Assembly (NCBI RefSeq): GCF_022348085.1
Contig: NZ_JAKRFN010000002.1
Location: 248,001-312,000, forward strand
Reading direction: 5' to 3'
Length of the DNA: 64,000 bases
DNA from: Mycobacterium sp. PSTR-4-N
Lineage (GTDB): Bacteria; Actinomycetota; Actinomycetes; Mycobacteriales; Mycobacteriaceae
Made by a program: the position numbers and the translations under genes. Under the pieces are notes generated by a model that saw nothing but the letters and a program-made list of their open reading frames with translations, had not been told where the DNA came from and searched no databases. This document shows, piece by piece, positions 23,766-32,633 of this stretch. Numbering within the stretch: the first letter of the stretch is position 1; each line of letters opens with the position of its first letter.

Positions 23766-24826
23766 TGTTGGCCCACGAGCACAGCTCGTGACGCGTCCTT
23801 GCTGCCCTTCTCGATGGTTCCGAGGGTCCAGCAGCTCAGGTGACGAGCAGTCAGGACGGCCAACGCGCGATCGGTGTCCTCCGGCGCGACGACGGCCACC
23901 ATCCCGACGCCCATGTTGAACGTCTTCTCCATCTCGACGCGTTCGATGCGGCCCCGCTGCGCGATCATGCCGAACACCGGTGCCGGGGTCCAGGTTCCGC
24001 GATCCAGATGGGCGCACAGTCCAGGCGGGATGACCCGTTCCAGGTTGCCGGCCAGTCCCCCGCCGGTGACGTGGCAGAACGTGCGCACCTGCGTTTCGGC
24101 GGCGAGCGCCAAGCAGTCCTTGGCGTAGATGCGGGTCGGCTCCAGCAGTTCCTCACCGAGGGTGCGGCCGAATTCCTCGACGTGACCGGCGAGGTTCATG
24201 TGGTCGATCTCCAGCAGCACGTGCCGGGCCAGCGAGTAGCCGTTGGAGTGCAGCCCTGTCGAGGCCATCGCGATCACGACGTCACCGGGGCGGACCCGGT
24301 CGGGGCCGAGCACGTCGTCGGCCTCGACGACACCGATGCCGGTCGCGGAGATGTCGTAGTGGTCCGGGGCCATCAGGCCGGGATGCTCTGCCGTCTCACC
24401 GCCGAGCAGTGCGCACCCGGCCGCGACGCAGCCCTCGGCGATGCCGGACACCAGTTCGGCGACCCGTTCGGGCACAGTGCGCCCGACGGCGATGTAGTCC
24501 TGCAGGAACAGCGGTTCGGCCCCGCACACCACCAGGTCGTCGACCACCATGGCGACCAGGTCGATGCCCACGGTGTCGTGTTTGTCCATCGCCTGGGCGA
24601 CGGCGAGCTTCGTGCCCACCCCGTCGGTCGAGGACGCCAGCAGGGGTTCGCGGTAGCCGCCGCGGAGGGCGAACAGGCCCGCGAACCCACCGAGGCCGCC
24701 TCGGACCTCAGGTCGGGTCGCCTTTTTGGCGAGGGGTTTGAACAGTTCGACGGCGCGGTCGCCTGCTTCGATGTCGACCCCTGCCGACGCGTAGGAAATG
24801 CCGTGTTGTTCGGCGCGATCGGTCAT
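23753..24826 (-). CDS. purM: Phosphoribosylformylglycinamidine cyclo-ligase PurM
   Basis: AIR synthetase, fifth step of purine synthesis: FGAM + ATP to AIR. The 357 residues have the ATP-grasp-like PurM fold with SSTDGVGTKL, GGETAEHPG and a Gly-rich VTGGGLAGNLERV. In M. tuberculosis purF lies directly upstream; here a three-gene insert separates them. A -10 hexamer 8 nt before the ATG indicates its own leaderless promoter. Confidence 0.96.
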   Translation of the reverse strand: MTDRAEQHGISYASAGVDIEAGDRAVELFKPLAKKATRPEVRGGLGGFAGLFALRGGYREPLLASSTDGVGTKLAVAQAMDKHDTVGIDLVAMVVDDLVVCGAEPLFLQDYIAVGRTVPERVAELVSGIAEGCVAAGCALLGGETAEHPGLMAPDHYDISATGIGVVEADDVLGPDRVRPGDVVIAMASTGLHSNGYSLARHVLLEIDHMNLAGHVEEFGRTLGEELLEPTRIYAKDCLALAAETQVRTFCHVTGGGLAGNLERVIPPGLCAHLDRGTWTPAPVFGMIAQRGRIERVEMEKTFNMGVGMVAVVAPEDTDRALAVLTARHLSCWTLGTIEKGSKDASRAVLVGQHPRF

Positions 24827-24834
24827 CGGCCATA

Positions 24835-24840
24835 AGGCTA
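24835..24840 (-). promoter_or_regulatory. -10 element of leaderless purM
   Basis: On the minus strand TAGCCT (24840-24835) ends 8 nt before the ATG at 24826. Confidence 0.45.
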
Positions 24841-24868
24841 CCGCTCGGCCACGACGGCCGGTACGGCG

Positions 24869-25486
24869 CTAGCCGACGTGGCGGTCGAGCCACTGCTCCA
24901 GCGGCACCGCTGCGCGCAGCGTCGTGACCACGCGGTCCTTGGCCTTGGAGGTGCCCAGCCAGGCGCCGACGGGCCAACTCTTCATCATGGCGATGCCTTT
25001 GTGCCGCAGCAGCTCGATGCGCGGGTGATCTGTGGGATAGCCCCGGGGTGCCGTCTTGAGCACGTCGTGCGCCGTGATCTGGTAGCCGGCGCGGCGCAGG
25101 TGCGCGACGATGTCGGCCAGGTCGGCGCCGGAATCCTCGTCGGCCACGGCCGACCGGAAGCGCTGCAGGGCCGCCGAGTCGGGCATGTACAGCCCGCTGC
25201 CCGCAGACAGCCCCTCGGCCGAGAACGACACGTAGCCAGCGCCGATGCGGGCCGCGCAGGTGGTCTTGTACGGGGATTTGTCGGTGCTGAACCGCACGTC
25301 GCGGTAGGGCCGGAACATCTTTCCGTGCCCGAATTCGTCGGCGAGCTCAGCCAGCAACTCCTCCATCGGCGCCTTCACGTACCGCTCGTAGGTCTCCCGG
25401 TGGTCCTGCCAGTAGACCTTGGAGTTGTCCGCCTCGAGGCCCTCGTAGAACTCGACCCCCTCGATCGGCCATCCGCGAAACGCCAT
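24869..25486 (-). CDS. DUF2461 / TIGR02453 family protein
   Basis: The protein has 205 residues from the ATG at 25486 (MAFRGWPIEGVEFYEGLEAD). Family hallmarks are the N-terminal FYEGLEADNSKVYWQDH and FRPYRDVRFSTDKSPYKT, then GSGLYMPD. The biochemical function of this widespread family is unknown. It is upstream of purM on the same strand with a 42-nt gap, and divergent from a secreted cupin. It is part of the insert between purF and purM. Confidence 0.85.
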   Translation of the reverse strand: MAFRGWPIEGVEFYEGLEADNSKVYWQDHRETYERYVKAPMEELLAELADEFGHGKMFRPYRDVRFSTDKSPYKTTCAARIGAGYVSFSAEGLSAGSGLYMPDSAALQRFRSAVADEDSGADLADIVAHLRRAGYQITAHDVLKTAPRGYPTDHPRIELLRHKGIAMMKSWPVGAWLGTSKAKDRVVTTLRAAVPLEQWLDRHVG

Positions 25487-25521
25487 GGCGTCATTGTGAC
25501 GCTGTGCGATGCTGCTTGCCC

Positions 25522-25971
25522 ATGGGATGGATGCGGCACTGGTGCGCGACGATTCCGGCGCTGGCGGCACTGCTCGCCGCGCCGGGCGGGGCGGCGGCCA
25601 CGCCGGGCACCGGAGTCGAGGCGGTCACCTTGTCGGACTCGACGGCCGGCGGCAGCCACTACGTCGCCAAGCTGCTGACCATCGCTCCGGGCGGCGCCAC
25701 CGGCTGGCACTTCCATCCCGGCAACGTGTTCGGTGTGGTGCGGTCCGGCACGCTGACGCACTACCGCGCGGACTGCACGGTCGACGGGGTCTATCCGACG
25801 GGGTCGACGATCACCGAGGCGAGTGGGCCCGGCTACGTCCACGAGGGACGCAACGAGGGCACGGAACCGCTGGTGATGTGGGTGCTCTACGCGAATCCTG
25901 CCGATCCGCCCGATCTCCCGCTGGTGGTCGACGCCGCTGATCCGGGCTGCCGGATGCCCGGGGCTGCTTAA
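25522..25971 (+). CDS. Secreted cupin-domain protein
   Basis: The protein has 149 residues from the ATG at 25522 (a second ATG lies at 25531). The signal peptide is about 1-26. One small cupin barrel follows, with metal-ligand-like His in GWHFHPGN and a second motif around GYVHEGRNEGTEPLVM. The substrate is unknown. It diverges from the DUF2461 gene and precedes the NAD(P)-binding protein by 52 bp. Confidence 0.8.
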   Translation: MGWMRHWCATIPALAALLAAPGGAAATPGTGVEAVTLSDSTAGGSHYVAKLLTIAPGGATGWHFHPGNVFGVVRSGTLTHYRADCTVDGVYPTGSTITEASGPGYVHEGRNEGTEPLVMWVLYANPADPPDLPLVVDAADPGCRMPGAA

Positions 25972-26023
25972 GCCGCCCGTTTGCGGGCAATCTAGCCCGG
26001 TATCGGCACCGAAGACCTCTCGA

Positions 26024-27016
26024 GTGTCGGCGACGAACGGAGTGCAGGTGTCGACTGAGCAGATCAAGTGCCTGGTGACGGGTGCGACCGGGTACATCGG
26101 CGGGCAATTGGTGCCCGAGCTGCTCGGACGGGGACATGCGGTGCGGGCGATGGCACGCAAGCCGGCGAAGCTGGATTCCGCGCCGTGGCGCGACCAGATC
26201 GAGGTGGCCGCGGGTGATCTGACCAAGCCCGACTCGCTGGAGGCGGCGTTCGAGGGTATGGACGTCGTCTACTACCTGGTGCATTCGATGGGCACGTCGA
26301 AGGACTTCGTCTCCGAGGAGGCTCGCTCCGCGCGCAATGTGGTAGCGGCCGCCGAGAAGGCAGGGGTACGCCGCATCGTGTACTTGAGCGGTCTGCATCC
26401 CGAGGGCGTCGAGCTGTCGCGCCACCTGGGATCGCGCGTGGAGGTCGGCGAGATCCTGCTGGCCTCGTCGATCGAGACGGTGGTGCTGCAGGCAGGCATC
26501 GTGATCGGGTCGGGTTCGGCGTCCTTCGAGATGGTGCGTCATCTCACCGATCGGCTGCCCGTGATGACGACACCGAAGTGGGTGCACAACAAGATCCAGC
26601 CGATCTCGATCGACGACGCGCTGTACTACCTCGCGGAAGCGGCCAGTGCCGACGTTCCTGAGTCACGCACGTGGGATGTGGGCGGGCCCGACGTCATGGA
26701 GTACGGCGACGCGATGCAGACCTACGCCGACGTCGCGGGGCTGCGCCGCCGCGTGATGGTGGTCCTGCCGTTCCTGACGCCGACGATCGCCAGCCACTGG
26801 GTGGGTCTGGTGACGCCGATCAAGGCCGGGCTCGCGCGTCCGCTGGTGGAGTCGTTGGAGTGCGACGCGATCTGCCACGAGCACGACATCGACGCGGTGA
26901 TCCCGCCGCCGGCGGCAGGACTGACCTCGTACCGCGACTCCGTGGTGGCCGCCCTGAAGGAGGATCACACGGGACGCAGGCACCTGCTGCGATTCAGCAA
27001 GGTCGCGCCCCAATAA
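26024..27016 (+). CDS. NAD(P)-binding epimerase/NmrA-like protein
   Basis: The protein has 330 residues with a Rossmann fold carrying the atypical-SDR motif VTGATGYIGGQLVPEL. The family feature YYLVHSMG appears in place of a YxxxK catalytic pair. The sequence resembles the SDR_a5/NmrA group, often annotated as putative nucleoside-diphosphate-sugar epimerase or ubiquinone-binding protein; the substrate is unknown. It starts at GTG 26024 without a clear SD. It is convergent with purF, 18 nt between stops. Confidence 0.8.
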   Translation: MSATNGVQVSTEQIKCLVTGATGYIGGQLVPELLGRGHAVRAMARKPAKLDSAPWRDQIEVAAGDLTKPDSLEAAFEGMDVVYYLVHSMGTSKDFVSEEARSARNVVAAAEKAGVRRIVYLSGLHPEGVELSRHLGSRVEVGEILLASSIETVVLQAGIVIGSGSASFEMVRHLTDRLPVMTTPKWVHNKIQPISIDDALYYLAEAASADVPESRTWDVGGPDVMEYGDAMQTYADVAGLRRRVMVVLPFLTPTIASHWVGLVTPIKAGLARPLVESLECDAICHEHDIDAVIPPPAAGLTSYRDSVVAALKEDHTGRRHLLRFSKVAPQ

Positions 27017-27034
27017 CTCTCGCGGCGTCGGCTC

Positions 27035-28576
27035 CTACGGGCGGCGCAGCGCCGAGGCGTTGTCGTTCTCTGGCGTCAGCGGAATGCCGGTACGTGCGGC
27101 GGTGGCCAGCATGTGCTCGATGACGTTCTTGCCCAGCGCGGTCTCACCCGGCAGTTCGATCGGGTAGTTGCCGTCGAAGCAGGCCGAGCACAGGCGCGAG
27201 GCGGGTTGCTCGGTGGCCGAGATCATGCCCTGCTGCGAGATGTAGGCCAGCGTGTCGGCGCCGATGGCGTGGCGGACCGCGTCGAGCATCTCCTCGCCGG
27301 CACCGTCGGCGTTGGCCGCATTGGCGATCAGCTCCGCCGGCGTGGCGAAGTCGATGCCGTAGAAGCACGGCCATTTCACCGGCGGGGAGGCGATGCGTAC
27401 GTGAACCTCGACGGCGCCGGCTTCGCGCAGCATCCGGATCAGGGCCCGCTGGGTGTTGCCCCGCACGATCGAGTCGTCGACGACGATCAGCCGCTTGCCA
27501 CGGATGACGTCTTTGAGCGGGTTGAGCTTGAGCCGTATACCGAGCTGGCGGATGGTCTGCGACGGCTGGATGAAGGTACGGCCGACGTAGGCGTTCTTCA
27601 TCAGGCCCTGGCCGTAGGGGATGCCGGATTCCTGCGCGTAGCCGACGGCGGCCGGGGTCCCGGACTCGGGCACACCGATCACGAGGTCGGCGTCCACGGC
27701 GCTCTCGCGGGCGAGCCGGCGGCCGATGTCGACGCGGGTGGCGTGCACCGAGCGGCCGACGAGCGTGCTGTCGGGCCGGGCCAGGTACACGTACTCGAAC
27801 ACGCAGCCCTTGGGCGTCGGATTGGCGAATCGCGTGGACCGCACGCCATCGGCGTCGATGGCCAGCAGCTCACCGGGTTCGATGTCGCGCACGAACGAGG
27901 CGCCGACGATGTCGAGCGCGGCGGTTTCCGAGGCGACAACCCAGCCGCGGTCGAGGCGGCCGAGCGAGAGCGGCCGCACGCCGTAGGGATCGCGGGCGGC
28001 GTAGAGGGTGTTCTCGTCCATGAAGGTCAGGCAGAAGGCGCCGCGCACCGTCGGCAGCAGTTCCAGTGCGGCCTGCTCGAGCGAGGAATCCGCCGCGCCG
28101 TGTGCCAGCAGGGCGCCCAGGATGTCGGAGTCGGTGGTCGCCGCGGCCGCTCCGCGGTTGCTCATCAGGCCTTCGTCGCGTGCGCGGGCGGCGAGCTCGG
28201 CGGTGTTGACCAGGTTGCCGTTGTGTCCCAGGGCCACGCCGGTGCCTGCGGCGGTGTTACGGAACACCGGCTGGGCGTTCTCCCACGTGGTGGAACCGGT
28301 GGTGGAGTACCGGCAGTGTCCGACGGCGACGTGACCGGGCATCGCGGCGAGTGTCTGCTCGTCGAAGACCTGGCTGACCAGCCCGAGATCCTTGAAAACC
28401 AACACCTGGGAGCCGTCGGCCACAGCGATGCCCGCTGCTTCCTGGCCCCTGTGTTGCAGGGCATACAGGCCGTAGTACGTGAGTTTGGCCACTTCCTCGC
28501 CGGGTGCCCAGACTCCGAAGACTCCGCACTCTTCTCGAGGCTCGTTCTCATGCTGGGCGGGCTGCTCGGCGGTCAC
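27035..28576 (-). CDS. purF: Amidophosphoribosyltransferase PurF
   Basis: First committed step of purine synthesis: PRPP + Gln to phosphoribosylamine. The 513 residues have a 16-residue propeptide before catalytic Cys17 (REECGVFGVW), as in the processed Bacillus-type enzymes. The glutaminase domain is about 17-260. The phosphoribosyltransferase domain has the PRPP loop VVDDSIVRGNT. The C-terminal region has Cys residues expected for a 4Fe-4S cluster (ASRLCSACFDG). The GTG start lies about 40 nt downstream of a TAGACT -10. Confidence 0.97.
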   Translation of the reverse strand: MTAEQPAQHENEPREECGVFGVWAPGEEVAKLTYYGLYALQHRGQEAAGIAVADGSQVLVFKDLGLVSQVFDEQTLAAMPGHVAVGHCRYSTTGSTTWENAQPVFRNTAAGTGVALGHNGNLVNTAELAARARDEGLMSNRGAAAATTDSDILGALLAHGAADSSLEQAALELLPTVRGAFCLTFMDENTLYAARDPYGVRPLSLGRLDRGWVVASETAALDIVGASFVRDIEPGELLAIDADGVRSTRFANPTPKGCVFEYVYLARPDSTLVGRSVHATRVDIGRRLARESAVDADLVIGVPESGTPAAVGYAQESGIPYGQGLMKNAYVGRTFIQPSQTIRQLGIRLKLNPLKDVIRGKRLIVVDDSIVRGNTQRALIRMLREAGAVEVHVRIASPPVKWPCFYGIDFATPAELIANAANADGAGEEMLDAVRHAIGADTLAYISQQGMISATEQPASRLCSACFDGNYPIELPGETALGKNVIEHMLATAARTGIPLTPENDNASALRRP

Positions 28577-28616
28577 GATCGTCGCTGCTCCCTAGGGGCG
28601 GTGGGTGACGGTGGCC

Positions 28617-28622
28617 AGTCTA
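28617..28622 (-). promoter_or_regulatory. Probable -10 element of purF
   Basis: On the minus strand TAGACT (28622-28617) lies 40 nt before the purF GTG. No good -35 is seen. Two TTGAC(A/C) motifs just upstream are too close to serve as one. Confidence 0.4.
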
Positions 28623-28699
28623 CGGTCAACCGCTGTCAAACGCGGAATCTCGCCGCGCCGTAGTCGAACAACCGCTGCGGCCGCGCGGCGATTCCCCGG

Positions 28700-29092
28700 T
28701 CACTGCGGCAGCGCAACCAACGGCAGCGCCGCGGCGATCTCCCGGGCCCGTGAGCCGGACAGTTGGAGTGCGCCGGTGACGGCCGCATCGTCGAGCGTGC
28801 GCAGGCCGGTGGCCAGCAACAGCCAGGTGCGCGGGTCGGTTTCGACGATGTTGGGCGGGGTGCCGCGGGTGTGACGCGGGCCGGCGACGCACTGGACGGC
28901 GACGAACGGCGGCACCCTGACCTCGACGGAGGCACCGGGGGCGACCGACGCCAGCGTCCTGGCCGTTGCCCGCACCGCGTCGGCCACCTGGGGGCGCGGC
29001 GGGGTTTCGGCGTGCTCATCGCGCAGCCAGTCCGCCACCGCGGCGACGGCGGCGCGGGTCTTTTCCGGATCGAGCGCACGGCGAACGGCCAT
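28700..29092 (-). CDS. Sterol carrier (SCP2)-family protein
   Basis: The 130 residues correspond to the conserved mycobacterial gene beside purF (Rv0807 by position). A single compact domain (PPFVAVQCVAG, ETDPRTWLLLATG) is annotated in this family as sterol-carrier-like; lipid binding is unproven. The start ATG at 29092 is 16 nt from the divergent mce start. purF follows 123 nt downstream. Confidence 0.75.
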   Translation of the reverse strand: MAVRRALDPEKTRAAVAAVADWLRDEHAETPPRPQVADAVRATARTLASVAPGASVEVRVPPFVAVQCVAGPRHTRGTPPNIVETDPRTWLLLATGLRTLDDAAVTGALQLSGSRAREIAAALPLVALPQ

Positions 29093-29096
29093 GATC

Positions 29097-29102
29097 TAGG
29101 TT
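29097..29102 (+). promoter_or_regulatory. -10 element of the leaderless orphan mce gene
   Basis: TAGGTT ends 6 nt before the GTG at 29109. Confidence 0.55.
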
Positions 29103-29108
29103 CTCAAA

Positions 29109-30305
29109 GTGTCTTCAGCCCCGGACGCACCGCCCTACCGGCGGCTGGGCGCGCTGATGCTCGCGGTGCTCGCCGTTTTCGGCGCAGTCCTCTTCCTGCA
29201 GTTCCGGGGGGACTTCACCGCGTACTCGACGGTGACGCTGCTCTCGAACCGGGCCGGGCTCGTCGTCGAGCGCGGTGCCAAGGTCACGTTCAACGGCGTC
29301 GAGATCGGCCGGGTGGCACAGATCGCGTCGGATACCGATGGGGGCGCCCGCCTGACATTGGACATCGATCCCGACGTGATGGGTGTCATCCCGGCCAACG
29401 CGGGCGCCGAGATCCGGGCGACGACGGTGTTCGGCAACAAGTACATCTCGTTGATGTCACCGGCACAGCCTGAGGCGCAACGGCTTTCCGACGGCAGCGT
29501 GCTGCGCGCCGACGCGGTGACGACGGAATTCAACACGCTGTTCGAGACGGTCACCGCGATCGCCGAGCAGGTCGATCCGGTCAAGCTGAACCAGACGCTG
29601 AGCGCGACCGCCGAGGCGTTGACCGGGCTGGGCGACCGGTTCGGTGCATCGCTGGAGAACGGCAACCGCATTCTGGACGACTTCGACGACCTGATGCCGC
29701 AGTGGCGGGCTGACGTGCGTTCCCTTGCGGAGCTGGCCCACATATATGCCGCTGCCGCACCGGATCTCCTCGACGGACTCGCCGCCGCGGTCACCACCGC
29801 GCGCACGCTGTCCGCCCGCTCGAGCGACATCGACGCCGCGTTGATGGCGGCGGTCGGCTTCGCCGATCCCGCGACGTCGGTGCTGGATCGTGGTGGCCCG
29901 TATCTGATCCGGGGTGCGGCCGATCTGCTGCCCACCTCTCGGTTGCTCGACGACTACCGCGGCATGATGTTCTGCACGATTCGCAACTACGCCGAGGTGG
30001 CCCCGGAGATCACCCGCGTGCTCGGCGGTGACAACGGCTATTCGCTGCGCGCGGCGGGCACCATCACCGGCGCCGGGAATCCGTTCGTCTATCCGGACAA
30101 CCTGCCGCGCGTCAATGCGCGGGGAGGTCCCGAGGGCAGGCCGGGATGCTGGCAGAAGATCACCCAGGACCTGTGGCCGAACCCCTATCTGGTGATGGAC
30201 ACCGGGTTCAATCTCGCGCCCTACAACCATCTCGAGCTCGGGCAGCCGTTGCTGACCGACTACGTATGGGGCAGACAGGTCGGCGAGTACACGATCAATC
30301 CGTGA
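29109..30305 (+). CDS. Orphan MCE-family protein (MlaD domain)
   Basis: The protein has 398 residues: an N-terminal membrane anchor (about 13-31), an MlaD/MCE domain (about 38-115; AKVTFNGVEIGRV, ATTVFGNKYISL), then a helical region and the mycobacterial MCE C-terminal domain. MCE proteins bind and move lipids between envelope layers as hexamers of six different subunits encoded in yrbE-mce operons. This one stands alone, with no yrbE permease or other mce gene in the window. The 3' end overlaps the CPBP gene by 11 nt. Probably leaderless. Confidence 0.92.
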   Translation: MSSAPDAPPYRRLGALMLAVLAVFGAVLFLQFRGDFTAYSTVTLLSNRAGLVVERGAKVTFNGVEIGRVAQIASDTDGGARLTLDIDPDVMGVIPANAGAEIRATTVFGNKYISLMSPAQPEAQRLSDGSVLRADAVTTEFNTLFETVTAIAEQVDPVKLNQTLSATAEALTGLGDRFGASLENGNRILDDFDDLMPQWRADVRSLAELAHIYAAAAPDLLDGLAAAVTTARTLSARSSDIDAALMAAVGFADPATSVLDRGGPYLIRGAADLLPTSRLLDDYRGMMFCTIRNYAEVAPEITRVLGGDNGYSLRAAGTITGAGNPFVYPDNLPRVNARGGPEGRPGCWQKITQDLWPNPYLVMDTGFNLAPYNHLELGQPLLTDYVWGRQVGEYTINP

Positions 30306-30918
30306 CCCGTCGCGACAACACCACGGCCGCAACGGCTCCGGCCTCGTTGATCGCTAGGTGGGCGAGCATCGGCGCCGCCAGGCTTCCGGACCTGTCCCGT
30401 AGCCACGAGAAGATCCAGCCGGCCGCCCCGGTGATCAGCACCGTCGCCGGCACCGAGTCCTGCGCCGCGCGGGCATCGGGGACATGGGAAAGGCCGAACA
30501 CCGCGGCGGTGAACCAGCGTCCGCGGGCGACACCGAATGCGCGCACGGCCGCGTGGCCCAGCGCGCCGCGAAAGGCCGCCTCCTCGGACCATACGGTGCC
30601 GAGCGGGATGTGCAGCAGGAGCCACGTCGCGGGCGACGAAGGGGGTGTACGGGTCGCAATCCCCGCGCGCACCGAGCCGAGCGTCGTCGACAGTGCCACT
30701 GCCGCAACGACAGTGGTGGCGGCGGCACTCCCCCACCGAAGACCCTGTGTCAGCGCGGGCGGGCGCAGACCGAGCGGGGCACCGGTCGACGCCGCGGCGG
30801 CGGCGCCCAGCAGCAGATGCGGTGCGGGATACCAGCGTCGCGGAATCCGAGGGGCCACGACACTCCAGCCGAGAAGCAGTGCGGCAAGCGACAATGCCTG
30901 GCCGCGTTCGCGATTCAC
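30295..30918 (-). CDS. CPBP intramembrane metalloprotease-like protein
   Basis: The protein has 207 residues with several membrane helices. The CPBP (Abi/Rce1) motifs are EEAAFRG, a His in FGLSHVPDAR, and HLAINEAG. It is probably a glutamic- or zinc-type intramembrane protease; the substrate is unknown. The start is GTG sharing a G with the TAG of the upstream alpha/beta-hydrolase gene (TAGTG). A longer frame upstream encodes an Arg-rich shadow and is rejected. Last gene of the purL-containing operon. Confidence 0.87.
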   Translation of the reverse strand: MNRERGQALSLAALLLGWSVVAPRIPRRWYPAPHLLLGAAAAASTGAPLGLRPPALTQGLRWGSAAATTVVAAVALSTTLGSVRAGIATRTPPSSPATWLLLHIPLGTVWSEEAAFRGALGHAAVRAFGVARGRWFTAAVFGLSHVPDARAAQDSVPATVLITGAAGWIFSWLRDRSGSLAAPMLAHLAINEAGAVAAVVLSRRVTD

Positions 30919-32633
30919 TACCCGTCCTCGAGCCCGGTGCGCTGCAGAGCCATCCTGATCCGTTCGGTGTCGGCCGGCGTCCACCCCGGCGGCGGCGCCA
31001 CCGCGACCCACCCGTCGAGGATGTAGTCGCCGTAGTTGTGACCGTGCCCGCCGGGCACCGACGACGCGTTGGTCATGTCGGCGGCAACCTGCCAGAACGT
31101 GATGATGGGGTACCACCGCATGGAGGCCGTCCGATCGCGCCCCGGCGGCTCGGCCAGCCAGTCGGGCCTGCTGAACAACAGATCTTGCGACCACCAGACG
31201 ATCGGGTCCGAAGGGTGTTGTAGGAACAGCACTCTGGTGCCCTCCCACGGTTCTGCGGCGTCGCGGGCGATCTGGGCCGCGTCGTTGCCCATCGAGAACC
31301 GAACGGTGCGGCCGTTGTCGTAGCGGGGGTGAACCTCCGGCGTTCCGGGGTCTCGCCGGACGGTGATCTCGTGCCAGAGCGAGCTGGCGTTGGGCGGCCC
31401 CACCCACAGCACCGACGAGAATCCCATCCGGGAGATGTCGGGCAGCCAGTCGAAGGCACCCTGGCCCGCCATCGAGCCAAGGCTCTCGCCGTAGAGGAGC
31501 AGTCGAGGACGTCGCTGCGGCGGCAAGCTCGCCCAGCGGTCGTGGATGGCGTCGATCATCATGCGGCCGAACTCCACCGATTTGCGTTGATCGCCGATGA
31601 ACGAAATCCAGCTCGGCAGATAGGAGTACTGCGATCCGACGATCGCGGTGTCACCGTTGTACATCATCTCCAGCGAGCGCGCGGCGACCGGATTGATCCA
31701 CCCGGTGCCGGTGGTCGGGGCGATCACCAGAACCTTGCGCTCGAAGGCACCGCTGCGTTCCAGCTCGCTGAGCAGCACCGCCATCCTGGCCTCGTCGGTG
31801 TCGGCGGTCTCCAGCCCGACGTAGACGCGGACCGGCTCTTTGGCCGGCCTGCCGTTGATCGCGGCAAGCTCGGCCGCACTCGGCCCGGTGGCCACGAAGC
31901 TGCGCCCCTGATACCCGAGCGTGTCCCACGGCGCGAACGACTCCGGGCTGCCCGATCTCTGCGGCGCCCGGGGTTGGCTGATGCCAGCCATCGTGGTGTC
32001 ATTCTGGGGCTGGAAGACCCGGTTGGCGCCGGCCAGGAACCCCCGCAGCAGCACACCGTTGACCAGCGTCAGCACCAGCACGACCACGATCGCGGTGCCG
32101 ATGAAGAGCGCGAGTTCGTCGGAGATGCGCCATCGCCGGATCAGGTAGCGAGCCAACGTCCGGATCAGGTCGATGAGCGCACGGGTGACCGCGACGCACA
32201 CGCCGCCGATGACCGCGGCGAGCACGAGGGTCCGCAGATAACTCGCGGTGCTCGGTCCGGTCAGGCCCATCAACGCCGACACCTGGCGCTGCCAGCCGGC
32301 GGCCGGAATCACCATCAGCACGCAGGCCAGCAGCGACAGCACCACGGTTCCGGTCTTCAGCGCCGAGGACACCGCAAGCGACGGCGGCCACCAGGATCGG
32401 CCGGCGAGCACGAACCGGCGCGCCATGCGCGCGAGGAACACGCCGATGCCGTAACCGATGGCGGCGTTGATCCCGCCGATCAGTCCCTGGAACAGCCAGT
32501 CCCTCGGCAGCAGTGACGGTGTCAGGGACAGACAGAAGAACAGCGCGGCGAACGCGATACCGGTGAAGTCCAGCCGCAGCAGGCCCCACGCCCAGACATA
32601 GAGGGGATGTGTGGTGGACTTCGACGAGGTCAC
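30918..32633 (-). CDS. Membrane-anchored alpha/beta-hydrolase family protein (Abhydrolase_9)
   Basis: The protein has 571 residues. The N-terminal third has four to five membrane helices (about 25-40, 50-68, 92-113, 140-160, 180-200). The C-terminal part is a serine-hydrolase-like domain with nucleophile elbow GESLGS, and [12 protein letters not shown] segments follow. The family (PF10081-like) is confined to actinobacteria and its substrate is unknown; an envelope lipid is a reasonable guess. It overlaps purL by 4 nt and the CPBP gene by 1 nt. Confidence 0.85.
   Translation of the reverse strand: MTSSKSTTHPLYVWAWGLLRLDFTGIAFAALFFCLSLTPSLLPRDWLFQGLIGGINAAIGYGIGVFLARMARRFVLAGRSWWPPSLAVSSALKTGTVVLSLLACVLMVIPAAGWQRQVSALMGLTGPSTASYLRTLVLAAVIGGVCVAVTRALIDLIRTLARYLIRRWRISDELALFIGTAIVVVLVLTLVNGVLLRGFLAGANRVFQPQNDTTMAGISQPRAPQRSGSPESFAPWDTLGYQGRSFVATGPSAAELAAINGRPAKEPVRVYVGLETADTDEARMAVLLSELERSGAFERKVLVIAPTTGTGWINPVAARSLEMMYNGDTAIVGSQYSYLPSWISFIGDQRKSVEFGRMMIDAIHDRWASLPPQRRPRLLLYGESLGSMAGQGAFDWLPDISRMGFSSVLWVGPPNASSLWHEITVRRDPGTPEVHPRYDNGRTVRFSMGNDAAQIARDAAEPWEGTRVLFLQHPSDPIVWWSQDLLFSRPDWLAEPPGRDRTASMRWYPIITFWQVAADMTNASSVPGGHGHNYGDYILDGWVAVAPPPGWTPADTERIRMALQRTGLEDG

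Noticed and set aside
30919-31407. A longer N-terminus for the CPBP protease
   Set aside because: The upstream in-frame stretch is Arg/Gly-rich antisense-type sequence inside the alpha/beta-hydrolase gene; the GTG at 30918 fits the TAGTG junction.
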